Assembly: GCA_002763345.1 (NCBI GenBank)
Contig: PEXZ01000011.1
Coordinates: 1-8,799, forward strand
Length of the DNA stretch: 8,799 nt
DNA from: Candidatus Micrarchaeota archaeon CG08_land_8_20_14_0_20_59_11
GTDB lineage: Archaea; Micrarchaeota; Micrarchaeia; Norongarragalinales; Norongarragalinaceae
Direction of reading: 5' to 3'
Of the stretch, positions 1-5,427 are shown piece by piece (positions within the stretch are counted from its first letter, which is position 1; the number at the start of each line of letters is the position of its first letter). The notes under the pieces are model-generated. The model made no database searches. It was not told where the DNA came from and worked only from the letters and a program-made list of their open reading frames with translations. The position numbers were made by a program, and so were the translations under genes.

Positions 1-1
1 G

Positions 2-1192
2 CCGCCTGCCATAACGCCCCAGTACGGAGGCATCGTGGAATTTTCGAAGAAGATAGCGCTGAAGGAGGTAATCGCCGGCACCGCGGGGGTGGAGACTATA
101 GAACTGAAAAATAACGCCATAACGCCGCAGGCGGTGTCCTTCGACCTGTCGGGCGCGCCAACTGGCTTCATTTCAACCGGCGCGAACGCGCTCATGCTGG
201 AGCCCGGGAAAGGCGGGACGCTTACGCTCGCGTTTTCGATACCCGAGGACGCGCGCGCCGGCGACTACCTGGTCAAGTTCACCGCGTCGAATCCCGGCAC
301 GCGCACCGTAGATTACATGGTTCTGCGCGTCAAGAGCATTCCCGAGGGGCATGCAAATCCCGTGACCACCAAGACAATCTACATCTACAGCCGCACGAGA
401 ACAACGGAGGTGCGGCTTTCGGTTGTCAACCCTTCGTCGAAAAAAGTGGAGCGCATCCAGATGTTCGACCAGATACCGTCGGACGTGGCAACCGACCCCA
501 GCCAGATTACGTTTTCGGAAAAGGTCGGCGTCGTCGTGTCGTCGCAGCCGCTGGAACTCGCGTGGGAGTTCAAGGACCTGCAGCCCGGCGAGCACGCGAC
601 TGTCGCCTACATAGTGAACAACGCGCTCGAGGAGTATTCCCCGTACGCGGAGAGCACGGTGAGGACCGCGACGTTCAGCACGGAGCGCGCGAGGGGACTG
701 CTGAACATTCAGGAGTTCAACGTGCCGCTGATGACCCTCGGCAAAGCGTCGAGTGTCACGGCATTGCTGTTCTACGGCGGCATGGACAGCGCCCAGGTCA
801 CCGTCTATCTTGAGGCGCCCCTCAGCGGCTTCTCGGTGAAGCCGGAACGCAAGCAGGTGCTCCTCGCTCCGCGCAGCGTGACCCGCGTGTCGTTCGAGGT
901 TACGCCTACCTCTTCCGATGCGGTCGGAAGCGGCATCGTGGCGCTGGTCGTCTCTTCCGACGAGTTCACCCTCAGGCAGACGGCGCTGTTCATCGTCAAG
1001 CCGTTGCTCGGGCCTGACTGGCAGTTTCTCGCGCTCGCAGTTGCCGCAGTTGTCGTGGTGGCGTTCATCCTGGGGCGCACCATCCTGCGCAGGAGGAGGC
1101 GCACACTTGAAAGGCAATTCCGCAAGGAAGCAGTCGAGGAGCGCGACGGCTACCTGAAATCGGTGCGCGACAGCATTCTCGAAAACGAATAG
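2..1192 (+). CDS. Cell-surface protein, C-terminal part: beta-sandwich domains plus membrane anchor
   Basis: The frame is open from base 2 through a GTG at 35 to a TAG at 1190-1192, so this is the 3' part of a longer gene; the GTG is probably internal. About 330 visible residues form strand-rich, Thr/Ser/Val-rich segments resembling archaeal Ig-like or NEW3-type extracellular domains. The first ends near LVKFTASNPGTRTVDYMVL. The second contains a stretch of the type QIPSDVA...ITFSEKVGVV...PLELAWEFKDLQPGE, a pattern I know from archaeal surface proteins. The third covers roughly positions 690-1010. A hydrophobic helix (about 1025-1087) follows, then RRRRR and a charged tail of about 30 residues, so the bulk should lie outside the cell with a cytoplasmic C-terminus. 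The next gene starts 9 nt after the stop, suggesting co-transcription with the MinD-like ATPase. No enzyme motif is seen. The exact family is not assigned. Confidence 0.8.
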   Translation, partial: PPAITPQYGGIVEFSKKIALKEVIAGTAGVETIELKNNAITPQAVSFDLSGAPTGFISTGANALMLEPGKGGTLTLAFSIPEDARAGDYLVKFTASNPGTRTVDYMVLRVKSIPEGHANPVTTKTIYIYSRTRTTEVRLSVVNPSSKKVERIQMFDQIPSDVATDPSQITFSEKVGVVVSSQPLELAWEFKDLQPGEHATVAYIVNNALEEYSPYAESTVRTATFSTERARGLLNIQEFNVPLMTLGKASSVTALLFYGGMDSAQVTVYLEAPLSGFSVKPERKQVLLAPRSVTRVSFEVTPTSSDAVGSGIVALVVSSDEFTLRQTALFIVKPLLGPDWQFLALAVAAVVVVAFILGRTILRRRRRTLERQFRKEAVEERDGYLKSVRDSILENE

Positions 1193-1201
1193 TTAAAAAA
1201 G

Positions 1202-2014
1202 GTGTTTTCGCTTCTTCGCTCTGTGCCATCACCGCAATCTTCAGGCAGGAGCATCGGCATAGTGTCGGGCAGGGGTGGCGTGGGCAAAAGCATCCTCGCC
1301 GTCAATCTCGGCGCGGTTCTCACGAAGCGGGGCGACAAGAACATAATCATCGACGCCGACCTCAGCAACCCTTCCATAGGATTGCATCTCGGGCTTCCTT
1401 ACAGCGCCATCGGTTTGCAGGACGTGCTCGGCGGGCAGAGGCACTTCCGCGACGCGATTCTCGTGCATCCCTCAACCGGCATGCGCGTGCTTCCGTCTTC
1501 GCTGAAATACATGCGCGGCGCCTCTCTAAGAAATCTCGCCCGCGTCGTCTCCGAGGTGGGCAGGGCGTACGAATTCACGATAATCGACTCGCCGCCGGGC
1601 TTGGTGGAGGACGTGCTGCACATCCTGGACGCCTGCGACGAAATCGTAGTTGTCACCACGCCGGACGTGCCCGGTGTGAGCAGCGCGACGAAAATCATAT
1701 CACTGTGCAAGGCGAGCAAAAAACGCGTGCGCGGAGTTATCGTGAACAGGTGCACCGGCGCGCCCTTCGAACTGACCGTCCGCGAGATAGAGTCCATGAC
1801 GGAGGCGCCCGTGCTCGTGCGCATACCCGAGGACAGGACGATTCCCGCGAGCATATCGATGCGCATCCCCGCGGTGTATTACGCTCCCGACTCGCCGGCG
1901 AGCAGGAAACTCGGCGAGTTCGCGATGTCGTTCGTGGAAAGCGGGAAGCACGAATTCGAGCGTCCCGGCTTGATAATGCGGCTCGTCTCGTGGATAAAAA
2001 GAATCTTTTCCTAG
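1202..2014 (+). CDS. MinD/ParA-family ATPase with altered signature lysine
   Basis: A 270-residue P-loop ATPase of the MinD/ParA (deviant Walker A) class. These proteins dimerise on ATP, bind membrane or DNA, and position other cell components. The P-loop is at residues 22-30 (SGRGGVGKS), with catalytic Lys29 and Ser30. The signature lysine at the start of the family's KGG motif is Arg24 here. The switch I/Walker A' region is DADLSNPSIGLHLG from residue 51, and Walker B is FTIIDSPPG with Asp129. The last 15 residues (GLIMRLVSWIKRIFS) alternate hydrophobic and basic positions and would form an amphipathic membrane-targeting helix like that of MinD. The start is the GTG at 1202; a second in-frame GTG at 1223 is possible but has no SD. 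It lies 9 nt after the membrane-anchored surface protein, so its cargo may be that protein (inference). The paralogue type is not resolved. Confidence 0.88.
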   Translation: MFSLLRSVPSPQSSGRSIGIVSGRGGVGKSILAVNLGAVLTKRGDKNIIIDADLSNPSIGLHLGLPYSAIGLQDVLGGQRHFRDAILVHPSTGMRVLPSSLKYMRGASLRNLARVVSEVGRAYEFTIIDSPPGLVEDVLHILDACDEIVVVTTPDVPGVSSATKIISLCKASKKRVRGVIVNRCTGAPFELTVREIESMTEAPVLVRIPEDRTIPASISMRIPAVYYAPDSPASRKLGEFAMSFVESGKHEFERPGLIMRLVSWIKRIFS

Positions 2015-2092
2015 AGGTTTTCAGCAGCGCTGGCAGGCTGCCCTCGCTTAACTGCCGCCGCTGCCTTCTTGCGGAGGTTTCAACTTTCCGGC

Positions 2093-2098
2093 TTTTTT
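2093..2098 (+). terminator. Possible oligo-T terminator after the minD-like gene
   Basis: A run of six T lies about 80 nt after the MinD-like stop codon and about 35 nt before the next TATA box. Archaeal RNA polymerase commonly terminates at short T runs without needing a hairpin. An imperfect GC-rich inverted repeat (CCGGC / GCCG) flanks the run. The position between two transcription units is the main support. Confidence 0.35.
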
Positions 2099-2131
2099 GA
2101 ATGCCGAAACACGGTTTCATGATGCGCAATA

Positions 2132-2139
2132 TTTATATA
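2132..2139 (+). promoter_or_regulatory. TATA box of the toxin-antitoxin operon
   Basis: TTTATATA stands in a GC-rich background. Transcription would start about 26 nt downstream, near 2161, giving a leader of roughly 17 nt that carries the SD of the antitoxin. Type II antitoxins usually repress their own promoter, but I see no clear operator dyad here. Confidence 0.65.
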
Positions 2140-2163
2140 GCTGAATGTGCATCCATTAAGCAT

Positions 2164-2169
2164 GGAGGT
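2164..2169 (+). promoter_or_regulatory. Shine-Dalgarno that fixes the antitoxin start
   Basis: GGAGGT lies 8 nt before the GTG at 2178. A longer reading from the TTG at 2169 would overlap this SD, so GTG 2178 is the better start. Confidence 0.7.
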
Positions 2170-2177
2170 TGGGCACC

Positions 2178-2417
2178 GTGAATGTTAACATCGGCGCGCC
2201 TTACGAGGCGGTTATCAGGAAAATAATCGAAGCCGGGTACGCGGGAAACCAGACCGAAGTCGTCAGGCAGGCGTTGCTGGCTTACGCGAGGGAACTCGAC
2301 GAAGAGGAAGTCAGGCTGGTCAACAAGGGAATCGAGTTGGAGATGCAGGAAATAAAGTCCGGCAAACTGGCGACCAAGGCCCTTGAGCAAATAAAGAGGA
2401 AGTACCGCGTGATTTGA
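2178..2417 (+). CDS. Ribbon-helix-helix antitoxin (type II TA)
   Basis: A 79-residue protein. The N-terminus (VNVNI) fits the beta-strand of a ribbon-helix-helix DNA-binding fold. Two helices around a short turn follow (PYEAVIRKIIEAGYAGNQTE, then VVRQALLAYARELDEEE), as in ParD/CopG-type antitoxins. The charged C-terminal half (residues 40-79) would wrap the toxin. The expected role is to bind and neutralise the toxin encoded next and to repress the shared promoter as a dimer. The GTG start is chosen because of a GGAGGT 8 nt upstream. Its TGA stop shares one base with the ATG of the toxin, a typical sign of translational coupling. The exact antitoxin subfamily is uncertain. Confidence 0.82.
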   Translation: MNVNIGAPYEAVIRKIIEAGYAGNQTEVVRQALLAYARELDEEEVRLVNKGIELEMQEIKSGKLATKALEQIKRKYRVI

Positions 2418-2677
2418 TGGAAGCCGTTTTTTCCGAGAACGCCGAAAAGGAATTGGATGACGCGGACAAGGGACTCGTGAGGCTTTTTTTGAAGCACGCG
2501 GAAAAACTGCGCGAAATGCCGCCCGGAAGGCATTTGAGGTTCGGAATGCCGTTCAACGTGGAAAACGTTACGAAGCAGGCGAGAATGATTTACCAGATAG
2601 GCGGAAACAAGCTCTACGTGCTGCATTGTTTCAAGACCCACAAGGAATACGAGCGCTGGTATTCGTCATTCAAATAA
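2417..2677 (+). CDS. RelE/ParE-superfamily toxin
   Basis: An 86-residue protein starting at an ATG that overlaps the antitoxin stop by one base; an alternative TTG sits one codon earlier. The layout FSENAEKELDDADKG..., a helical pair, PPGRHLRFGM, then QARMIYQI-GGNKLYVLHCFKTHKEYERWY matches the RelE/ParE fold: two N-terminal helices and a beta-sheet ending in a basic/aromatic C-terminus. Arg57, His75 and Tyr78 occupy the region where RelE-like mRNA interferases carry catalytic residues, which favours ribosome-dependent mRNA cleavage over gyrase poisoning. That is an inference. The order antitoxin then toxin, the small size and the dedicated promoter and terminator all fit a mobile TA cassette. 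Confidence 0.82.
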   Translation: MEAVFSENAEKELDDADKGLVRLFLKHAEKLREMPPGRHLRFGMPFNVENVTKQARMIYQIGGNKLYVLHCFKTHKEYERWYSSFK

Positions 2678-2703
2678 GTGCCAGCTTCTTCGCGGCACTT
2701 TTT
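2676..2703 (+). terminator. Hairpin-plus-T terminator of the TA operon
   Basis: AAGTGCC (2676-2682) pairs with GGCACTT (2694-2700), and T continues to 2703, giving TTTTT at the stem end. The left arm overlaps the toxin's TAA stop. This looks like an intrinsic terminator and is unusually complete for an archaeon. Confidence 0.6.
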
Positions 2704-2796
2704 GCTCACGCTGCGGCGTTCGCAAAACCTGCACTAAAAGCGGCGTCTAGAACGGCGGCTTCTTTGCGTAGCGTGTTTCTGTTTTCCCGAACGGCT

Positions 2797-3360
2797 TCAG
2801 CGCTTCCCGTGCCATTTTTCCCCTGCACGACGCACGCCTCGGCGTGCGTCATTCAAGCGGCGCCGCTCGTGCATGCGGGGCTTCGTAACAGTCGTGAGGT
2901 AATAGGCGGCGCACAGCGCGAGGAAAAGCGCCGCGATGTAAACCGCGTAGTTGCCCAGCGATGGCGCGGGCTGCGCGGGTTCCTTGGGCTTCGGGGTTGA
3001 AACAGGCGCCACGAACGGCGGCTGGGCAGTAGGACGGCTGGGTTTCGGTGTCGCAGTTGCAACGGGCGTCGGGGTCGGCGTCGCCTTCCCAGGCATTACG
3101 CAGGCGCCGCCGTAGCAGTACGCGTTCGCATCGAGGTTGCGGCAGTTCATTATCAGCGTGTAACAGTAGCCCATGTCCTTGTCCGTGCAAGCCCACTCGC
3201 CGACGCTCCAGCCGTTGGCGCAGGAATCCGTGCGGTTCTTCCACGCGTCCGTGCAAACGCCCTTGACCGCGTAGTTGAGCCCGCCGTCGGTGTCGAAACA
3301 GGAGGCGGCGAAAACAAGCGACGAAACTGCAGCCAGCAGCAGAACGAGCGGCATTTTCAT
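2797..3360 (-). CDS. Secreted Cys-rich protein with membrane anchor
   Basis: A 187-residue protein. Residues 1-19 (MKMPLVLLLAAVSSLVFAA) are a signal peptide. The ectodomain (about 20-88) holds eight cysteines (21, 36, 47, 58, 66, 73, 82, 87) and begins CFDTDGGLNYAVKG, ending CYGGACV. This matches a Cys-Asp-x-Asp-Gly-Gly ... Gly-Ala-Cys pattern that I know from many DPANN archaeal surface proteins. The cysteines probably form disulfides. A Pro/Thr/Ala linker (about 90-132) leads to a TM helix (about 137-158) and a basic cytoplasmic tail rich in Arg/Lys. The start is ATG 3360; ATG 3354 is also possible. A TATA element about 25 nt upstream and the absence of an SD indicate a leaderless mRNA. The C-terminal coding region contains a strong inverted repeat. 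Function is unknown; a surface or adhesion role is likely. Confidence 0.82.
   Translation of the reverse strand: MKMPLVLLLAAVSSLVFAASCFDTDGGLNYAVKGVCTDAWKNRTDSCANGWSVGEWACTDKDMGYCYTLIMNCRNLDANAYCYGGACVMPGKATPTPTPVATATPKPSRPTAQPPFVAPVSTPKPKEPAQPAPSLGNYAVYIAALFLALCAAYYLTTVTKPRMHERRRLNDARRGVRRAGEKWHGKR
2829..2850. repeat. Inverted repeat, 10-bp arms with 2-nt spacer
   Basis: Arms GACGCACGCC and GGCGTGCGTC are separated by TC. It lies inside the 3' coding part of the Cys-rich protein gene. Its outer six bases on each side are identical to those of the 22-nt palindrome at 5378-5399, while the inner bases differ but still pair. Confidence 0.6.
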
Positions 3361-3380
3361 GACGCCATTACTCTTGGCGC

Positions 3381-3389
3381 TTTTAAATA
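3381..3389. promoter_or_regulatory. Shared bidirectional TATA element
   Basis: TTTTAAATA with the self-complementary core TTTAAA (3382-3387, centre 3384.5). The Nudix ATG at 3411 lies 26.5 nt to the right and the Cys-rich protein ATG at 3360 lies 24.5 nt to the left. Neither gene has an SD. One symmetric TATA could therefore drive two divergent leaderless mRNAs only 50 nt apart. Confidence 0.65.
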
Positions 3390-3410
3390 CCTGCGTTTCC
3401 TTTTCCCCTC

Positions 3411-3851
3411 ATGCGCGTCCGCAAGGCAGTGCAGGCAGTCGTGAAAAACGGAAATCTCTTCCTCATCGTGCGGAAGAAGGACCTGATGAGCGGCAGGAAC
3501 GCGTGGCGGCTCGTGAAGGGCGGCGTCGCAGGGCGCGAGGGTGCCAAGCGCGCGATGACGCGCGAGCTCGCGGAGGAGACGGGGCTGAAGGGACGCGTCG
3601 GAAAAAAACTGCATTCGTACTCTTACGTTTTTGCGGGACTTCGGCACGACGTAACCGTTTTCCTCGTTTTTGGAAAAGGGCGCGCGCGCTTTTTGGACGG
3701 CGAACTGTGCGGAAGCAGGTGGGTGTCGGGGAAGAAGGCGCTGCTGCTGCTGAAGTGGAAGGACGAAAAAACAGCGGTTCGCGTCGCGCTTAAATGTAGT
3801 GGACCATCGCCCTGCCGCATCTCGGGCAGAAAACAGCGTCGTCCGCCATGA
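3411..3851 (+). CDS. Nudix hydrolase
   Basis: A 146-residue Nudix (nucleoside diphosphate-X) hydrolase, cytoplasmic. A perfect Nudix box, G-x5-E-x7-REL-x-EETGL, spans residues 37-59 (Gly37, Glu43, Arg51, Glu52, Glu55, Glu56), which supplies the Mg-binding helix. The strand AVQAVVKNGNLFLIVRKKD and WRLVKGG precede it. The WRLVKGG context resembles the Ap4A-hydrolase and mRNA-decapping-like branch, but the substrate cannot be read from the sequence. The core probably ends near residue 128. The last 18 or so residues (CSGPSPCRISGRKQRRPP) come from the 62-nt stretch that overlaps the opposing gene and look non-native, so an original stop may have been lost. ATG 3411 has no SD and sits at TATA distance, suggesting a leaderless mRNA. 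Confidence 0.88.
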   Translation: MRVRKAVQAVVKNGNLFLIVRKKDLMSGRNAWRLVKGGVAGREGAKRAMTRELAEETGLKGRVGKKLHSYSYVFAGLRHDVTVFLVFGKGRARFLDGELCGSRWVSGKKALLLLKWKDEKTAVRVALKCSGPSPCRISGRKQRRPP

Positions 3852-4107
3852 CGCCGCAGTCCGGGCAGACGGTCTTTGGCTCCGGTTCATCGAATTCCCC
3901 GGGTACTGCCGGGTTCCTCACGAATATCGCGAAGAGCATGATCGCGAAGCCGAAAAGGACGAAGAAGGTGGCGTAGCCGCGCGTGTCCCCCGGAAGCCCG
4001 TAGGACGTCACCGCGCCGGCTGTCTCGCGCACGCGCACGTCGAAATAGAACAGCACGCCGATGAGCAGCATGAGTATGCCGATTGTGGCTATCGTCTTCC
4101 CGTTCAT
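3790..4107 (-). CDS. Two-TM protein with C-terminal zinc ribbon
   Basis: A 105-residue protein from the ATG at 4107; upstream in-frame starts lie beyond the promoter and within the neighbouring gene. There are two hydrophobic helices (about residues 5-22 and 45-64), an acidic linker (GEFDEPEPKTV), and a Cys4 zinc ribbon CPDC-x9-CPRC (Cys81, 84, 94, 97). The short ribbon resembles the zinc-ribbon modules attached to many archaeal small membrane proteins. The ribbon probably faces the cytoplasm. A TATA box (4130-4137) centred 26 nt upstream with no SD predicts a leaderless mRNA. Its 3' end overlaps the Nudix gene tail to tail by 62 nt. No function can be assigned. Confidence 0.78.
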   Translation of the reverse strand: MNGKTIATIGILMLLIGVLFYFDVRVRETAGAVTSYGLPGDTRGYATFFVLFGFAIMLFAIFVRNPAVPGEFDEPEPKTVCPDCGVMADDAVFCPRCGRAMVHYI

Positions 4108-4129
4108 GGTGCAATATGGGGGCGCTGTG

Positions 4130-4137
4130 TTTAAATA
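4130..4137 (-). promoter_or_regulatory. TATA box of the zinc-ribbon protein gene
   Basis: On the minus strand this reads TATTTAAA, centred about 26 nt before the ATG at 4107. This spacing puts the transcript start at or very near the start codon. Confidence 0.6.
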
Positions 4138-4163
4138 AGCAAGGGGGGACGCCGGCAGCAGCC

Positions 4164-4174
4164 TTTTATTATAT
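4164..4174 (+). promoter_or_regulatory. Candidate TATA box of the lysine aminomutase gene
   Basis: TTTTATTATAT is centred about 24 nt before the GTG at 4193, again the leaderless spacing. An AAGGG at 4186-4190 is too close to the start to be a good SD. Confidence 0.5.
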
Positions 4175-4192
4175 CGAATTAAAATAAGGGTT

Positions 4193-5251
4193 GTGGAAGG
4201 ATGGCAAAAACAACTAGCTAACAGAATCACTACCGTCGAACAATTAGCTAGAAAAATAAAATTAACCGAGAAGGAAAAACAGGAAATCAAGAAGGTAACC
4301 GGCAAGTTTAGAATGGGCATCAGCCCCTACTACCTGGGCCTGATTGTTCAGAACGATCCCGACTGCCCGATTAGAAAGCAGGCTATCCCGTCAATAAACG
4401 AACTTACCGTTAGAAAAGAGGAATTAATCGACCCATTAGGCGATGAAAAAAGAAGCCCAATCAAAGGAATCACCCACCGATACCCGGACAGGCTTTTACT
4501 CTACCCCACCTATCAGTGCGCCTCCTATTGCCGGCATTGTTTTCGTCGAAGAATAGTCGGTCGGGCTGACAAAACCCTTACCCCCAAAGAAACGGCAGAA
4601 GCTATCGATTACATAAAAAAACACGGGGAAGTAAAAGAAGTCATTTTAACCGGGGGGGACCCGCTGGTTCTTCAGGATAAAGAAATAGCGGATTTACTTG
4701 GGAAACTAAAAAAGATAAAGCATTTAAGATGGTTAAGAATTCATACGCGGGTTTTTGTCACGCTTCCTTGTCGGATAACGCCCAAGCTAGTCAAAATCTT
4801 AAAATCCGCCAAGCCGTTGTATATTGTGACTCACGTTAACCATCCGAAAGAAATTACGCCGCAATTCAAAAGGGCGGTTTCACGCGTTTTAAATGCCGGC
4901 ATCCCGGTTTTAAATCAGGGGGTACTCCTGAGAGGAATCAATGACGATGTAAAAACAATGAAAGAATTATTGTACGGATTATCGGAATCCGGAGTAAAGC
5001 CCTATTATTTGCATCAGTGCGATTTAGCGCAAGGCATCAGCCATTTCCGAACCAGCGTTAGAACCGGCATAAACCTTCTAAGGCAGCTGAGAGGTTTTAT
5101 CAGCGGCATGGCCATCCCCGTTTATATGATTGACAGTCCCGGAGGTTTTGGCAAGGTGCCCGTCGGCTATAATTATATTAAATCTTATAGGGGGAAGGTA
5201 ATCAGGCTGGAAACCTTCAGGGGAAAAGTCATAGATTATACGGAGCCGTAG
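4193..5251 (+). CDS. kamA: Lysine 2,3-aminomutase (radical SAM, PLP)
   Basis: A 352-residue enzyme interconverting L-lysine and beta-lysine with a [4Fe-4S] cluster, S-adenosylmethionine and PLP. The radical SAM motif C-x3-C-x2-C is Cys109, Cys113, Cys116 (CASYCRHCFRR). The PLP lysine is Lys321 in PGGFGK, and the two acids that hold the substrate amine in the clostridial enzyme are present as Asp277 (HQCD) and Asp314 (MIDSPGG). From memory of Clostridium subterminale numbering (125/129/132, 293, 330, 337), all are offset by exactly 16, so the core aligns without gaps. These acids argue against glutamate 2,3-aminomutase and EpmB. The C-terminus stops soon after the core, without the long clostridial tail. 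No beta-lysine acetyltransferase (ablB) is adjacent, so a role in osmolyte synthesis is open. Codon use is clearly AT-richer than in flanking genes, suggesting transfer. The start is GTG; the N-terminal WQKQLANRITTVEQL fits the family. Confidence 0.93.
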   Translation: MEGWQKQLANRITTVEQLARKIKLTEKEKQEIKKVTGKFRMGISPYYLGLIVQNDPDCPIRKQAIPSINELTVRKEELIDPLGDEKRSPIKGITHRYPDRLLLYPTYQCASYCRHCFRRRIVGRADKTLTPKETAEAIDYIKKHGEVKEVILTGGDPLVLQDKEIADLLGKLKKIKHLRWLRIHTRVFVTLPCRITPKLVKILKSAKPLYIVTHVNHPKEITPQFKRAVSRVLNAGIPVLNQGVLLRGINDDVKTMKELLYGLSESGVKPYYLHQCDLAQGISHFRTSVRTGINLLRQLRGFISGMAIPVYMIDSPGGFGKVPVGYNYIKSYRGKVIRLETFRGKVIDYTEP

Positions 5252-5256
5252 ATTCG

Positions 5257-5370
5257 AGAGGCGGCGGCTCCGCGAAAGAAAACGTTTTGCCGCGCAGGAA
5301 GGGGAAATCAGGAGAAACCTGAAGCAGGGAAGGGGAGTCGGTGGACTAAGCACCGAGGGGAAACGTCGCG
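5257..5370 (+). other. Purine-rich, hairpin-rich non-coding region (candidate RNA or 3' UTR)
   Basis: No convincing gene lies between kamA and the converging operon. The plus strand has a GCGGC/GCCGC pairing (5261-5265 with 5289-5293) around the palindrome AAAACGTTTT (5279-5288). It also has a hairpin TCAGG-AGAAA-CCTGA (5308-5322), a hairpin TCGGTG/CACCGA with a 7-nt loop (5338-5356), and three copies of an AGGGGA core (5299-5304, 5331-5336, 5356-5361). I could not match it to RNase P, SRP, 5S, tRNA or box C/D RNA. It may be a structured 3' UTR or a small RNA, or remnants of older DNA at the edge of the transferred kamA segment. Confidence 0.3.
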
Positions 5371-5377
5371 CTTGTAT

Positions 5378-5399
5378 GACGCATCCCGCGGGATGCGTC
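5378..5399. repeat. Perfect 22-nt palindrome
   Basis: GACGCATCCCG is followed directly by its reverse complement CGGGATGCGTC. It lies between the converging kamA and small-membrane-protein operon, so it could act as a bidirectional terminator stem, a protein-binding site or a repeat element. No T run follows. It shares its outer GACGCA/TGCGTC arms with the inverted repeat at 2829-2850. Confidence 0.65.
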
Positions 5400-5427
5400 C
5401 AGCAAAGCGGGGTGTCCCCTCCGCGGC

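Noticed and set aside
173..1117. 314-codon open frame on the minus strand
   Set aside because: Antisense to the surface protein in GC-rich DNA. Its translation is full of Arg/His/Glu with no domain logic, while the plus-strand frame shows strands, a TM helix and a basic stop-transfer.
2626..3000. 124-codon plus-strand frame between toxin and Cys-rich gene
   Set aside because: It overlaps the toxin end, the terminator and the Cys-rich gene in antisense, and has low-complexity Ala/Arg composition and no SD.
4193..5251. Reading kamA as EpmB (EF-P lysine aminomutase) or glutamate 2,3-aminomutase
   Set aside because: Asp277 and Asp314, equivalent to the two lysine-binding acids of true lysine 2,3-aminomutase, are present. 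As I recall, EpmB lacks this region and the glutamate enzyme replaces both acids.
5257..5370. Identification of the purine-rich gap as SRP RNA or RNase P RNA
   Set aside because: Some GGAAGG-like strings recall SRP or RNase P cores, but the conserved sequence blocks in the correct order are missing and the region is too short.
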